Position numbers and translations under genes: made by a program | NCBI GenBank assembly: GCA_963970005.1 | Contig: CAXAMN010023361.1 | Location: 369,704-433,703 of the forward strand | Origin: Durusdinium trenchii | Lineage: Eukaryota; Sar; Dinophyceae; Suessiales; Symbiodiniaceae | Reading direction: 5' to 3' | Length of the DNA stretch: 64,000 nucleotides | The notes under the pieces: generated by a model | The model's input: the letters and a program-made list of their open reading frames with translations, nothing else | Told to the model about the DNA's origin: nothing | Databases searched by the model: none | Part shown: piece after piece, positions 1-11,857 of the stretch | Layout of the letters: each line of letters starts with the position of its first letter | How positions within the stretch are numbered: position 1 is the stretch's first letter

Positions 1-66
<66 letters not shown>
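1..66. repeat. (ATG)22 trinucleotide microsatellite
   Basis: A perfect ATG repeat of 22 units opens the window and may continue to the left of it. The open frame through it is only poly-Met and is not a gene. Confidence 0.97.
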
Positions 67-70
<4 letters not shown>

Positions 71-394
71 TGATGATTCCACCACAAGTGACAGGGCGAG
101 TCTCGAAACGGGTGTTTCGTCTCTCGTGTCAGTGCTTCTTACATCTGGTAGCTGTGCCTGGGACTTCACATTCCTCTGATGATGGACTAGTGATTAACAT
201 CCACCCATCACAGCAGAACAAAGGTTGAAATTGTCAGCCGGGGTTGGCCACAGCCACGGAAGATTTAAACCAATGCAAGCACGGTCGTTGCTAACACTGC
301 TTGGATTCTTCAGTCGGTGGATGTAGTTACCAGGATACAGTAGAAGAGAATAGCTATCATATCTTGGGCAACAGTGAAAAAGCCCAAGCTAAAC

Positions 395-553
395 AAAGCC
401 ACGAAAAGCCAAAGCCACCACAAGCCACCAAAAGCCACAAGCCGCCAAAAGCCAAAAGCCGCCAAAAGCCAAAAGCCACTAAAAGCCAAAAGCCGCCAAA
501 AGCCGCCAAAAGCCACAAGCCGCCAAAAGCCAAAAGCCAACAAAAGCCAACAG
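395..553. repeat. Short-period minisatellite (AAAAGCCA/AAAGCCAC units)
   Basis: About 160 bp of imperfect 6-10 bp units built on AAAAGCC, alternating with CGCC and CAC spacers. All plus-strand frames through it give Lys/Pro/Ala/Ser-rich repeats, which is what the repeat itself produces; it is not supported as coding. The stretch 554-1267 holds no recognised feature. Confidence 0.85.
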
Positions 554-1267
554 AAAGCTATCAAACCACCAACGATGACATAAATCCCAATAAAAAGGCG
601 CGCAAAAAAACGAAAAACATATGAGTTCCCGGTGAGAACCCAACCCAGCACCCCTGTCGAGCCCTCATACCCAGAGATGCAAATCAAAGTCAACGTGGAA
701 GAAAAACAGTCAATGGCCATCCGATTGGACGATTCAACACATCCTAAGGTTTCTTGTGCGATTTTAGTAAAGGAAAAGAGGGGTACATGTTTTGAGCACT
801 TGAAGAGTCAGGAGCTGCAGGAGCAAAAGAACGTTCTTCTTCCTAATCGCAAAAGAATAGATGATTTCCGAGTGCTGTAGGACATTGTAGGACCGACATG
901 TCCACCAACAGCATGAAGGGTCAACTTCCAACACCTCCAAGGAACAAGGTGGCCGGTTTCGAAGTGCCATTGGAAACTTCCTTGGAAGGTTGCTCATCGG
1001 GGATCTGGAACCAAGTGCTGGCCTTCACCCAAGCATATTTTAGGTTTGGGGGATTTGGGGTATGGAAACAATTGAATAGAATGAACCATGATAGTGACAC
1101 ATGTTCAAAAGATCTTGAAATTGCAAGGCCTTCGGGGAAGGAAGATGAAAGGACACAGACCCCAGCTTCTGCAAGGTGATCTTTATGGAGTCCCATCCAG
1201 CGACCTTAAACCAATCAACGGGTGTCTACTGCAAGAACTAGGCAAAGAAGCTTCCTCCTATATAATT

Positions 1268-1372
1268 GCGATGGCCTCCAACCTAAAAGCGATGGCCTCC
1301 ACCCTAATAGCAATGGCCTCCACCATACTAGCGATGGCCTCCAACCTAATAGCAATGGCCTCCATGCTTTCG
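1268..1372. repeat. 21-bp minisatellite, five units
   Basis: Units begin at 1268, 1289, 1310, 1331 and 1352 and follow GCRATGGCCTCCAMCCTAATA. The spacing is exactly 21 bp for the first four. The same core recurs at 7862-7935 and, as single cores, near 6633 and 12299. It resembles a second ~21-bp family based on CTAGTAGCGATGCC found elsewhere in the window. 21 bp is a whole number of codons, so frames stay open without being genes. Confidence 0.9.
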
Positions 1373-2475
1373 GACTTGTTCCAGGCTTCTGTGGGATGCT
1401 CCTGAGATTTTCATTGAGCTTGTACTCCACGATGCCCTTCAACGTCTCTTCGATGGTCGATTGGAACCTGTTTCCGCGTTTCAGCCGCAGAAAGGAATGC
1501 TTCCAGCCCACCAGGGTGGCAGTGAAAAAGAAACCTCCTCTGGTGAAAAAATGAGAGGAATGGGACTCCTTCCTTTTGGAAGACTTGCTTCAGGTTTGCG
1601 TGGATCGGATATGATCCGATACCAGCAAAGGGAACATGTGGTCACTGCGGTTAAGATGCCCACCGGTGGAAGGCGATTGGTCGGGGGGTTCTGGTACCTG
1701 AATCCGTGAACACCTGGTATTTGGCAAAAAGGATCCTTGGGGCAGTGCCTATCTGCGTTCACGAATTCATAATATATTTACATGCTAAATCATGCTAACA
1801 AAAAATGCTTACTGCTTGTCAGATGAGTCGCTAGGTTTTAGGTCCTGGAGAACCTAGTGATTGATATATGGATGATGGCAAAACAAGCATTCGTGTACCC
1901 AATCCGGATCCAGTCTACGGAAGCTAGTGTATAGGTTATGCTTGATTCTGAGGTCAACCGTCTTAACTAACAATTGGATTCCCCAGAAGGAATTCCTTGT
2001 CCGAAAAGGTGTGCATCCGCAAACCAGCAGAAACCTCCCCAATACCCCATACGATATCATGAGCTACTTCCGTGAATTCGAAAGGGATCCCACTCTCTCG
2101 CTCTCTCCGGCGCAGGCCGAGCATTCCAAAATACCTGGGTGAGAAAATGCTGAGCAAAATTCCAAGGAACCAATAGATCAATGAATCAACTAACCAGCCA
2201 GGGACTTGTCCATGCAAAGCGCTAATGATGCCGCACGGGATGGAATTCCAAACCTTGTCACAACGCGAATTCGATCCAACGAAAAAACACGGAAGATGCA
2301 CAAACACGGAAGCAAATCAAAAGAGGATCTGTCCGGACCCTCCAAAAATATACCAAAGGGCCGTGGGTCTTTCAACCGACCAAACCGGAGAGACCACCGG
2401 TCCAATGAACAGAATAGAGCCTACCAGGGAGGTCAGCCTACCAGGGTTTGGAGCTCCAGGCTTTCACCCACATAT
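1373..2475. other. Gene-less stretch
   Basis: I see no recognisable gene, RNA or mobile element here. Several frames stay open for 60-110 codons on either strand but none resembles a known family or shows matching splice signals. Confidence 0.5.
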
Positions 2476-2537
2476 GAGCAAGGACGCTACTAGGGGCTCC
2501 TGGCCTTACTACTAGGAGCAAGGACGCTACTAGGGGC
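2476..2537. repeat. 22-bp direct repeat pair of the CTAGTAG family
   Basis: GAGCAAGGACGCTACTAGGG plus two more bases occurs at 2476-2497 and again at 2516-2537. The spacer is a reverse-complement-like unit (CTCCTGGCCTTACTACTAG). The same units recur at 4233-4345, 34824-34910, 36955-37030, 38160-38262 and 39176-39265. Confidence 0.8.
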
Positions 2538-3375
2538 ACATATATACATATCGATAGACAAAGGTCAGTACCAATACCCTTTGCCCTCCAGTCCAAGCAG
2601 ATCCTGTGGTCGGTGTCACTGCGCTGTTCTTGCGGTTGTCCATCGTAAGTCTTGTCCACCAACGGATGCGGCTACGGCCTAAATTACATAGAATATGATT
2701 GACTGCAGTCAGCAGTCTATCTATTTCTGCGGGATCCCTGTTATCATCTGGTGGTCCGGTGAAAAAGCCGCAGGACCGCAGGACCGAATAACCCTGCGAT
2801 CAACTCAGAGCTCACAAGCCTAAAGGAATGAACACAATGAACAGCTCCCTGCACTTGAGGCACTTTAGCCAGGAACTGATTGCGAAGGTTAACAGCTCAA
2901 CAGCTTCACATACCGTTTGTCAGTTGTCATAGAACAGCCATGTTCACTTGACACAAATGGAGATCTGTGGTTGCCAAGCCTGTTAAATCTATCACGCAAA
3001 GAAGTTCTCCGCATGGATGGTGAACATATATACTTGTTGCTTTTCTCTATCTCCCCTCCAACATGTTCAGACCCGGTCGGCACCAGTCAACCACGTGCAT
3101 TGGCCCGTGCATTGGCCCCCCGAGATGCGGTCAACTCAGTCCGAGATGCGGTCCACTCCACACATCCAATGGAGACGCTCTTGTCGAGGTCCACGCGCAG
3201 GGCAGATAACTTCATGACTCCGACGCCTCAAAAAGCCAGCTTATCAAAAAATGGCCTTCCATCAACAAAGCCAATGAACACGTATTACCAAGCACGTGAC
3301 CCTCTGCATGCGACCCTCTACACTCCTTTTTGCTGCACTCCCATGCGCGGAGGAACGGCCCCCAGCGCCCCCCAC

Positions 3376-3521
3376 CGGGCGCCCCAAGCGATGCCGGCCG
3401 GCAATGCCCAAGCGGCTGAGTGATCCGTTGACCACGGCCGTGCTGAGGCCCAGTCGGAAGGTGCCACCCGCCGTGACCTCGATGGCCCCCGTGGACTCCG
3501 GCGCGGTTACGTGCAAGGTGC
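3376..3521 (-). CDS. Unidentified GC-rich exon-like segment
   Basis: On the minus strand, CTCCAG precedes position 3521 and a GTGGGG donor follows 3376. Between them 146 nt stay open in one frame, with G/C in most third codon positions, and code for a Gly/Thr/Val/Ser-rich peptide (for example TAPESTGAIEVTAGG, then FRLGLSTAVVNG). This base composition contrasts with the AT-richer flanks. I do not recognise the family. It may be an internal exon of a minus-strand gene or a decayed remnant. The surrounding 2538-4005 holds nothing else I can name; a plus-strand open frame at 3655-4020 has a Glu/Gln-rich stretch but no further support. Confidence 0.35.
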
Positions 3522-4005
3522 CTGGAGCCCAGTTTCGGTGGTGACGAGGGCAACGGGAGACGACGAAACGAGGGGGAAGGGGGTGGTGCCTTTTGGGCTC
3601 AAGTTTAGGCCTCTGAGTCTAGGATCCAGATGGAGCTGCGAATCACAGATGTGATTGTCCATCTCAAGTGGTGAAGTTCTTCAGTTAAAGGTGTTGCTGC
3701 TTGTTGGCGCCCTAACCCGCCCGCACCTGCAGCCGTCAAGTTGTGAATCCTTAGAGGCAAGTGTTGCAGAGCAGACTGAAGATGTGAGCTGGGAAGAGTT
3801 ACTCCAAACGTTTCAACAACAATTTGCAAGGTTGGAATCAGAAAGAACCACTGTATTCGAAGAAATGGTCCAAATCGGTCTCCAAACCAACTGCTCAACT
3901 CTTGGCGAAGAAGTGACTGGAGTTCTGCCGCTATGCTTCAGCAGCACTTTCGGCATGTCTCATGTCTCGACCAAAAGATGTTCTGCGGACGTGATCTGTC
4001 AGATT

Positions 4006-4110
4006 CCAGGACCTTCAAAGTGACCTTTTGAGAGCCCAGGATGAGGTCACAAAACGGCCTGTAAATGGCCATTTAAAGACTCCAGAGAGGTCACGTACTG
4101 AAGGTCCTGG
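4006..4110. mobile_element. Small element with 12-bp terminal inverted repeats (MITE-like)
   Basis: CCAGGACCTTCA at 4006-4017 is perfectly inverted as TGAAGGTCCTGG at 4099-4110. Inside lie further inverted GTGACC and GGTCAC words. A diverged relative (AAAGTGACCTTTTGA ... GAGGTCACGT) lies at 11186-11295, so this is a dispersed family. At 105 bp with no coding capacity it fits a MITE or a hairpin-forming repeat. I did not see an obvious target-site duplication. Confidence 0.6.
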
Positions 4111-4232
4111 TTGATGGGTCAAGAGGATCAACTCCTACTCTCCAGCTTCTTCCGAACTCGTGACGGGAGTCCCATCCACCTTTCACAGACCGTCACTGGG
4201 ATGTTCCTTGAAGGTCACTTTGAAGAACCAGC

Positions 4233-4345
4233 TTCTTGTTACGTTCGTAGTAAGAATGCTACGTTCGTAGCGATGCCAGGAGCCCCGTTCGTAGCGTCCG
4301 AACGCTCCTAGTAGTAAGGCCAGGAGCCCCTAGTAGCTTCAAACT
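4233..4345. repeat. CTAGTAG-family repeat cluster
   Basis: Several copies of CTTGTTACGTTCGTAG, TAGCGATGCCAGGAGCCCC and CTAGTAGTAAGGCCAGGAGC follow one another, some as near reverse complements. It belongs with the ~21-22-bp family seen at 2476, 34824, 36955, 38160 and 39176. The stretch 4346-5277 to its right holds no recognised feature. Confidence 0.7.
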
Positions 4346-5277
4346 ACTGGGCTGGAAATCTCTAGTTTTGTGATGTTCTTTGATGATTGAAACTCTGAGT
4401 TTGGTTTCGATGTCATGGGAACATTCTGATCCTTGATTCGCCAGCGGTTGCTTTCGGTGGAGTGTAAATACCGAAATATGCCGGTACACGACGTACACAA
4501 CGTGTAAAAACACACGACGGAGCGTTCACTCCAACGGACGGTGGCAGTCCATCCGGTCGAAGACGGACATCATTCCAGCTCCTTCCCGTGTGGCTTTCTT
4601 GCGCATCCAAGGCTCTCAACATCCACCTCAAGCCCAGCTTCAGTCCAAATCGCGTTGGAGAAGTTCAGGGTGGGCAAGTTCTTCGCCAAAACATCTCCAA
4701 TCACCAAGTTTATGCCAAAACCCAGGCTCACCTGAACAAGTCTTTTTCGGTGCTATGCAGCACAAACGACACAGGGGGAAGGCGACTCCCATGGATTTTA
4801 CATGATCGAATGAATATGTTCTAGCAAATCCCAATCTCCTGCCTTTTTTTCCAAATGCCCACATCCAGGACGTTCGAACAGTAGCAAGCCATCGATCTGA
4901 TAATATTGAAAATGAAATGGCACAATCCGTCCAAGTTAAACTACCAAGGCAAAGAGTCATAGACTAACTTAGATCTTCAAAGCAGGTTTGACAAGAGCTG
5001 ACTTCACCAGGAGGATTCTTTGCGTTTCATACAATGTTGGATCACGATCAATATTAGAGCCATCAACAATGCAACATTTTAGATTTTTCATACCCCCATG
5101 TTGTCATGTTTGTCAAATGGGCCATCTGTTATGCCAAATTTTGGATCTTAATAGTTTGCTATCTGAACGTAGTAAAAGTTGTTATTCCTTCTGAACCCTT
5201 TCCACCTGCACCCCTCCTCCCGTCCCCCCTCCTTTCTTCCGGGGCCAATGATGAAAAAAATCACCAGTACAGAGATA

Positions 5278-6310
5278 TCCTTTCCAGAGACCTTAGTACT
5301 ACTAAAGCAATGGCAATTGTATAGTTGATAAAGGTTTCTCTAGCTCTTCTTCGAAACTCACAATTTCCCAAAGCCATCAGTTGTTCCTAAGCACAAATTT
5401 TCAAAGTAATAGGCCAGGAAGGCACCTGATCCTCAACAACAGATTTGTTTAATGGTTTGTCATGTGTGAAAAGTTTCTTCCCTGCGAAAGAATCGTCTCC
5501 CGAGGCCTGAATACGACTTCAATGGTAAGTTGAAATAACTATACTACTATTGATTAACGTGTCCCTCGCTCTTCTTCAACTGACAGCTTCCCAAAGGCAT
5601 AAATTCCTTTATCAATCCTTTATGTGAAGAGTGGTCCTAAACAAGTTGTCAATGTAGTAGACCAGGAAGGCACCTGATCATCAACAATAGGTTTGTTTAA
5701 TGGGTCAGTGAAAAATCCTTTCCTGAGATCTAAACACTATCAAATCAATGCCAACTATTGAACAAATAGACTTTATAATTGATATAGGTGTCTCTAGCTC
5801 TTCTTCAAAAGGGACAGCTTCCCAAAGCCATCAGTTCCTGTATCAATCCTTTATGTGAACATTGCTCCTCAACAAATTTTCAAGGAAGTAGACTGGGAAG
5901 GCACCTGATTTCTCCACAAAATATTGCTTAACTCGTTGTGAATTGTGAAACATTTCTGTCTCAGGGAACATAAATCCTTTCATAAGACCTTAATAATACT
6001 GCAATGGCAATTATAACAATAACTACATATGTGAAATAGGTTGTTCTAGTTGTTGTTCAAAACTGACAGCTTCCCAAAGCAATCAATTCCTTTATCAATC
6101 CTTTATGTGAAGATTGGTCCTAAACAAGTTGTCAATGTAGTAGACCAGGAAGGCACCTGATCATCAACAATAGGTTTGTTTAATGGGTCAGTGAAAAATC
6201 CTTTCCTGAGATCCTTATAATTACTACTAAAGCAAAATATAGTATATTTGATTAAATTTGTGTTTAACAATCCGTTATGTGAAGGTTGGTCCTAACAATT
6301 GTCTTTTCTT
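5278..6310. repeat. Tandem array of about five ~240-bp units
   Basis: Landmarks recur at a spacing of about 225-255 bp: CTCTTCTTC..GACAGCTTCCC at roughly 5345, 5570, 5795 and 6050; AATCCTTTATGTGAAG; and GACCAGGAAGGCACCTGAT at about 5410, 5658, 5895 and 6145. Units two and four are nearly identical over about 165 bp, including the AACAATAGGTTTGTTTAATG block, while the others are diverged. The array is AT-rich and non-coding. A higher-order pairing of units, or recent gene conversion between two of them, would explain the uneven similarity. Confidence 0.85.
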
Positions 6311-7249
6311 GAGCTGAAAATCTGAGGCTGAGAATTAAATACAATGAACCTGAGCAAGGACAATTGATACAATCTATGAAAGGGCAATACATACAAACAA
6401 AAAGACATCAATTGCAAAAGGAATCCTCCCAGGAATCCAGATTGTGTTTTGGTGGTAGTCCTTTAATTGGCGATCACCCATTTGTTTAGAAGGAGGAATC
6501 CCTTTTACCAATCACAATCCGATCCGACAATGCTGCACATATACTGCAGATCAGACAAGCCACGGTTTGTCCCGGGATCAAAGGAGCAGCAACAATCTTC
6601 CTGAGCTGTGAAGGAATACAGGTGTGAAACGGCGATGGCCTCCACCCCAGACGCGATAGATATCTTGGAGTCGACATTCCTTTCTTGATTGGAGTGTTAC
6701 TGCTTGACCTGTTCTGAAGAGGTCACACACTGCGAAGAGGTCTGCGCGAGGACAGAAAGCAACAAAAAATATATATATCACACGTGTGCGGATGAGAGAA
6801 ACTGGGAGGAAAAGCAAGTAGCGGCCAGAAGTGGGTTAGGCCTTATGAACGTTTGTGTTTGTGGCTGATTCATCGTTGTTTACATGCTTGCATTCAACCC
6901 CAGATCCTTGACTTGACAATCTACGTGCCTGAAGCCAAACAGGGCGGGTGGACACCTGAGAGTCTCGTGTTCTTTCGAGAATAAGTTGGAAAAGCAACAA
7001 CTTCAATGTGGTTCAAACTTGATCAACCGCCTCAGCCTCATACTCATTTAATTCACCTCAGATTCACCTTCAAAGTATGCTCATAATGAATCATGAATAA
7101 ATCAGCTATCAGAAACCAAAGAACCTAAAGCTTTACAGGCCCTCTCACATAGAGGTTCAAAGAGATGATTGCAGCGTCCTCCGGAGTGAGAACTGTCGAT
7201 TTCGCAGGAGCCGTTCTAGCCTCCAAGATGGCTCTATTTAAAAACCTAT

Positions 7250-7318
7250 GGGTGTGTACGTATTTTAATAGGGAGACCCCCCAACCAGTGGGTAGACTGG
7301 TCGATGTCCCCCTCTTCC
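7250..7318 (+). repeat. Dispersed GGGAGACCCCC repeat, copy 1
   Basis: GGGTGTGTA...TAATAGGGAGACCCCCC...GGTAGACTGGTC...CCCCCTCTTCC. The same order of words occurs at 17833-17910 on the plus strand and inverted at 50731-50803, so it is an interspersed family, perhaps a SINE or MITE fragment. Confidence 0.6.
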
Positions 7319-7861
7319 GTCGAACTGGGAATTTGATACACCCATCTTTTGAGGAAATCAGACCCACATTGGATTTCGAGACGAGGTAGGACTGAAATTA
7401 ACACCACAAAATGTTGGAGTGAAAATTGTAGAAGTTCAACTCACCAAACACCGACACCATCCGGCGCCTACTTCAAAGGGTGACACCGTGATGCCCGACA
7501 GCCTGCACCTGACCGTCATCTTGACCACCACCTTTGGAAGGGTTGGTCTATGGTCTCGACCAAGACTTCCCTGAGATCCCCGAAGGGGTGGGCACCATGA
7601 AGCCCAACCAAAGACGCCTTTCTGCGCCGATGTTCACACCCGAAACGCCAAAACCGGGCACCTCCAGGACCTCCCGTGGACCTCGTGGACTTCGGCCCAG
7701 CTTCCGCGCCACAAAGTCTTTGCTCTGGTTCAGCGCGAAATTCAGACCTGGTGACCCGCCATGAGCGAAACAACAAGCAATGGCGGTATAGCCTCCATAT
7801 ACTGTACCTAATAGCGATAATATACTATATCCATCTATCCATCTATATAGCATACTGTACA

Positions 7862-7935
7862 GTACCTAATAGGGATGGCCTCCAGCCTACGAGGGCTTCC
7901 AACCTACTAGCGGCCACCAACCTAATAGCACTATA
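7862..7935 (+). repeat. Degenerate copy of the 21-bp GATGGCCTCCA minisatellite
   Basis: CCTAATAGGGATGGCCTCCAG followed by CCTACGAGGGCTTCCAACCTACTAGCGGCCACCAACCTAATAG-type units (split here into short words: CTACGAGGGCTTCCAAC, CTACTAGCGGCCACCAAC, CTAATAG). Period is about 21 bp, more decayed than the cluster at 1268-1372. Confidence 0.65.
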
Positions 7936-10639
7936 TAGCCATATCTAGCCATATCCAGCCGATGGTTAACCTAGGTTTCTGACGCGCCAGCGGACGTAAA
8001 TTCGTCGCCCTGCCCCTTGACTCCTAGACCGGAAAGCGATTGACCCAAAGGGTTTGGCGATGGACATGTGAATGGGCTTGTATAACGTACCGTGGTTTTA
8101 AGGGGTCAAGCTTTCACCCAGCTTCAGAAGGCTGTATCAGCTCCCACTGCTGAACATGCTTGCACTCTGTTGCCAGAAGGAGCCTGCATAGGTAGCTTGC
8201 ACTTGTGCATTTGGCGGCCGAATGGTGGCATTGCTGGAGTTGCTGACATTCGTCACCTTGGACACCCGCAGGCAACTGTAACTAACTAACACAAACATGT
8301 TTTGAATAAACATCATACTTTACTCCAACTCACTAAGCGGGAAATTGCCAAAATGGCCCTGGCCAGGCGATTTTCTTCACTAGCTAAGAAGTGTTCTACC
8401 TCCGCTCTCGCTGATATGCTCAGCGATTGAACCCCGTAGCAAAGACGCCATTCTATAAGATCTGTTTATTACGATTGACTTCCAAGCCACTCTTTTGCGG
8501 GTCTGCAGCAAATAGCCATCCTCACAAGTGTCGATCCTCAAATTTCACCGCTGGACTCTGCACTCTTGGGAAGAGACAGGGTGCTTCGGACCGGCTGCTT
8601 CAACGCTATGCCCGAAGCAGGTATAAAATCTCGACATCCAACGGAGCATGAGTTCCGAACAATACCAGGAGAGCCGTTTTGAAAAACAGGGTACCAAATG
8701 ATGGCAAGCGGCTCGGGGGATCCAAGGAACAAAAAGCACTTCTTCAGGTCTAAACACCGCCCTCAGGCCCGGATCGTGTTCTCTCAGGTCGTCCTTTTTC
8801 TCCAGTACTGAAGGGCACCATTCTCGAAAAACCCGGAAAGCGGTGCTGTCGGTGCTGTCGGTCAACCAGACAGTGGAGGTCGGTGCTCACATGGCGCATT
8901 CAACTTCCACCTAGAAGTCTGAGTCTGCACCTCTGAGCTTTGCAAGTCTGAGCTTGGGCAAAAATGGAAGTGGTAGATAAGTGGTAGTTGTTGTGGTCCA
9001 AGAAGATGGAACCTTTGCTGTACAGCCTTTACACTAAATGTCAAGATGTCCCGCTACCTTAGAAAATACATGAAAATACTGTTTGCCTTGCATCAGAGTC
9101 ATCAGAGCACCAAAAAAAACACAGGGGCCTACAACATCAGCAGGCCGACCTTCTTCATCCTGTTCTGCCAATCCGATCACGTGTTGTGATCATACCGCAA
9201 ACTCACAGGTTCAACGGTAAGGGATGCAAGAAACGAATTAAGTCACACCGAAACACAAAATCATATCCAACGGAGCCCACAAAATGTTCGATTCAATAAC
9301 CATGCAGAATGTTGAATTGTGTTCCAATTCAGTGTCTAGAGTCCATTTTCCCGTCCGTGAACCAACAAAACACCCTTCTGGGCGCCCACATACATCAGTG
9401 GTTTCAAAGCCACCCCCCAGGGCCAAAGCCTGACACCGCTGTGACCCAATCGTTGGGATTTGCTTTTTGCATCGAATGAAAATCCGTCCCCTTGCCGATA
9501 GGGAAGATGTTGTTCGATAGGTTGCCGGGAAGAAAGAGAGCCTGTAAAACGAGCATATGGGAGTAGGACACCAGTTAATCGAAACCTTCTTCATTGTGCC
9601 TTAAGTCCGTTCTTCCCCTTGCCCCTCTGTGGCCCTCAGGAAAGCAGGAAACAAAGATTCCGCATTATTCTGCTAGTGTGACCCAAAAAATACGTCAGAA
9701 AGCAAAACATCGTGAGTCTGTTTCAAGCGATTTGCACTCTCTTCAAGATGCAGCTAAGCCTCGATAGGACTCTCTTTGAAGTCCAAATGAACCACCACAG
9801 CAGCAGCTGTCGACCCATAGTGTCTGGGTGATCTACGGTATCGTTTGAGCCATCTGCGGTATCGTTTGCTGCTGTTTCTTTCAATTTCTTAGGAAGGACA
9901 GCTTTAAGACTCAGCTTCGCACGCCAAAAGAGACCAAACCCCCTCAGGTCTCTCTGCGGTTTAACCTCGAAAAAGGGTAGAGATGAAAAGTATTTGATGG
10001 CCTTGACTGGAGAAGGTTGCTGACACTGAACATGGGCAGGACATTTTGATGAAGAGAACCTGAAGTCAGCAGCAAAATTGCCAGCAACATCTTCCCAATA
10101 TAGGTCCGGCAGTCCCAGGAGGAGTATTTTCCAACTATATAACTGGCAGGATATGATACAATGTACTATATACTTGATGTTCACCCATTGTAGGATTCTG
10201 GTTGACGTTTCGGACCACTTCCGTATCTATCATTTTTGATTGGCACAAATGTCAACCCATCATCAAAAGCAGCCATTTCACATAATCATGTTCACCACAA
10301 ACCGCGGCCAATGAAGGGCATCGCCATGGATCTCGCCGGTGGATTTTGGCGCGCTGTCCGACTTAAACAGATCTTCCCACGGTTGATGTCGACACCAAAA
10401 ACCGGTCGAGCCCGCCGAACGGAGAGCGTAGATCCCAGGATCTGGGTGCTCCTGACAGAATCTGGGCCAGGAGAGCGACTTGGCTCCACCATCTGAGTTG
10501 AAAACCATCAACTTTTTCGAGATTTGTTGAAAATTCCATGTTAGTCGCTGATGATTTCCTCGGTGCTAAAATTAAGTCGCCTGTGGCGAGAAGGTCTTGG
10601 CCTGGATGCTTGGATCCTTTTGATCATTTTGTTGAATCG

Positions 10640-10712
10640 AACCATCGGCTCCAAGCGCATGCCGCGTGCCGTCCTTCAACAGCTGCAAGATCATCTGCCA
10701 CGCATTCCCCCT
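10640..10712 (-). CDS. PPR-like exon candidate
   Basis: After an AG at 10713-10714 the minus strand opens with Arg-Gly-Asn-Ala-Trp-Gln and then MILQLLKDG. This is the conserved second half of the first helix and the start of the second helix of the PPR motif as used in dinoflagellates (G-x-W-Q-x-A-L-x-L-L). The start just after AG, a few residues before the Trp, is shared with other pieces in this list. No donor could be fixed. PPR proteins bind organelle RNA in sequence-specific fashion; whether this piece is expressed is unknown. Confidence 0.4.
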
Positions 10713-11185
10713 CTCAAACGCAGAAGCCTCGAACGGTCCGTAACACACCCTACACTGATGCTGTGAGCAGACCATGAAAATGAATTTTGTCCCCATCAGC
10801 AAAGGCTCCGGACTCATAAAGACCCATCAGACGCACCCAACTCGAAGGAACCCAAAGAATATATCCCAGACACTCCATGTGTGGTATATATGCCTGCATT
10901 GACCCCTGACACCCCCCCCCACAATGTTAGGCAAAAAATATGACATACATGGAGTGTTTAGTTTGGGTGTATAATATTACTATAATATACTTCAAAGATC
11001 TGAACATTCATGAACATTCATGAACTCAGCCTGCTTCTGTGTCACGTTTGAGGATGTTTTCAGGTGTTCAGCTCTTTGGATTGAACGTGTGACAATAATT
11101 AAACTAGTATATAACTAGCAAACATCTCAAACCAGACTCAAACAATGGCCAGCTCAGACTCAAATCAGAAAAACATAATCTGCAC

Positions 11186-11295
11186 TCCTGGCTCTTCAAA
11201 GTGACCTTTTGAATCCTTTTGATATCCCAGTTTGAGGTCACTTGGGCCTGTGAAAGGTCGCTTTAAGACTTAGATACCCCAACGAGGTCACGTTG
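11186..11295. repeat. Diverged relative of the 4006-4110 hairpin element
   Basis: TCTTCAAAGTGACCTTTTGA, then GAGGTCACTTGGGCCTGTGAA, split as GAGGTCACTTGG and GCCTGTGAA, then TTTAAGACT and GAGGTCACGT occur in the same order as in 4006-4110. The right-hand terminal inverted repeat is not preserved. Confidence 0.6.
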
Positions 11296-11764
11296 ATTAA
11301 ACTGCCTGTCATTTGTTATGCTTGCAAACGTTGGCTTATGTCGGAATTTGTCGTTGGTATTGATTTGCTGTTGCTCACTGCTTCCAGATTGCATTTTAAC
11401 TGAGCCTGTTTGGTCAGATCTTGTGAGATTATTTTGCCATAGTTCTTTACCTATGTGATCCTATGTGTTAAAATCGTGGCCATCATCATGTCTGCTTCTA
11501 TTGCCTTGAACAAATCACCGCCCGGAAACAACTGCTTCTGTTGGAAGGACACCACCATTGTGTCAGGTCTTACATGACACGTGACACGTCGAACAAAAAA
11601 AAGGCACATGGGCTTCGGAAAGGGCCCACGGACGCCAATGGCATGCATGAATGGTGTTGTGGCTAGTGTGTCCCTGCCCCTGATGCCCTAGCTAGAAACG
11701 TTCGGCAGCAAAACCTACAGAAATGTCTATGTTCATCTATTGTCCCTACCCAACAGAGGTATTC

Positions 11765-11857
11765 CTGCAAGTGCTCTTGTGCAGAAATCGAATGAGTCTG
11801 GCTTCCGAAGGGCCAGCGCTCCCAGCGTCTTCTCCTCGAGGTTGCTGAAGTCCTGGA
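11765..11857 (-). CDS. Unidentified exon-like segment
   Basis: On the minus strand, an acceptor-like ACGTGAG precedes 11857, and 93 nt then read open as QDFSNLEEKTLGALALRK and PDSFDFCTRALAG. A GA dinucleotide follows, which is a donor type reported in dinoflagellates. The amphipathic, well-mixed composition suggests coding sequence. The family is not recognised, and without the neighbouring exons this remains weak. Confidence 0.25.

Larger units (their letters stand above)
6311..10639. other. Long gene-poor stretch
   Basis: No recognisable complete gene. It contains the dispersed repeats listed separately at 7250-7318 and 7862-7935, and a plus-strand open frame at 7534-7764 rich in Pro/Arg/Ser that I cannot place. 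A minus-strand frame at 9723-10184 is open for 153 codons but matches nothing I know and has ordinary non-coding composition. Confidence 0.5.

Noticed and set aside
301-720. Open frames on both strands through the AAAAGCC minisatellite
   Set aside because: Repeat-driven low complexity with no start or splice support.
3585-3605. CCTTTTGGGCTCAAG, which resembles the spliced leader end (plus strand)
   Set aside because: Two mismatches in 15 and no support upstream or downstream; a match this good is not rare enough in 64 kb on two strands.
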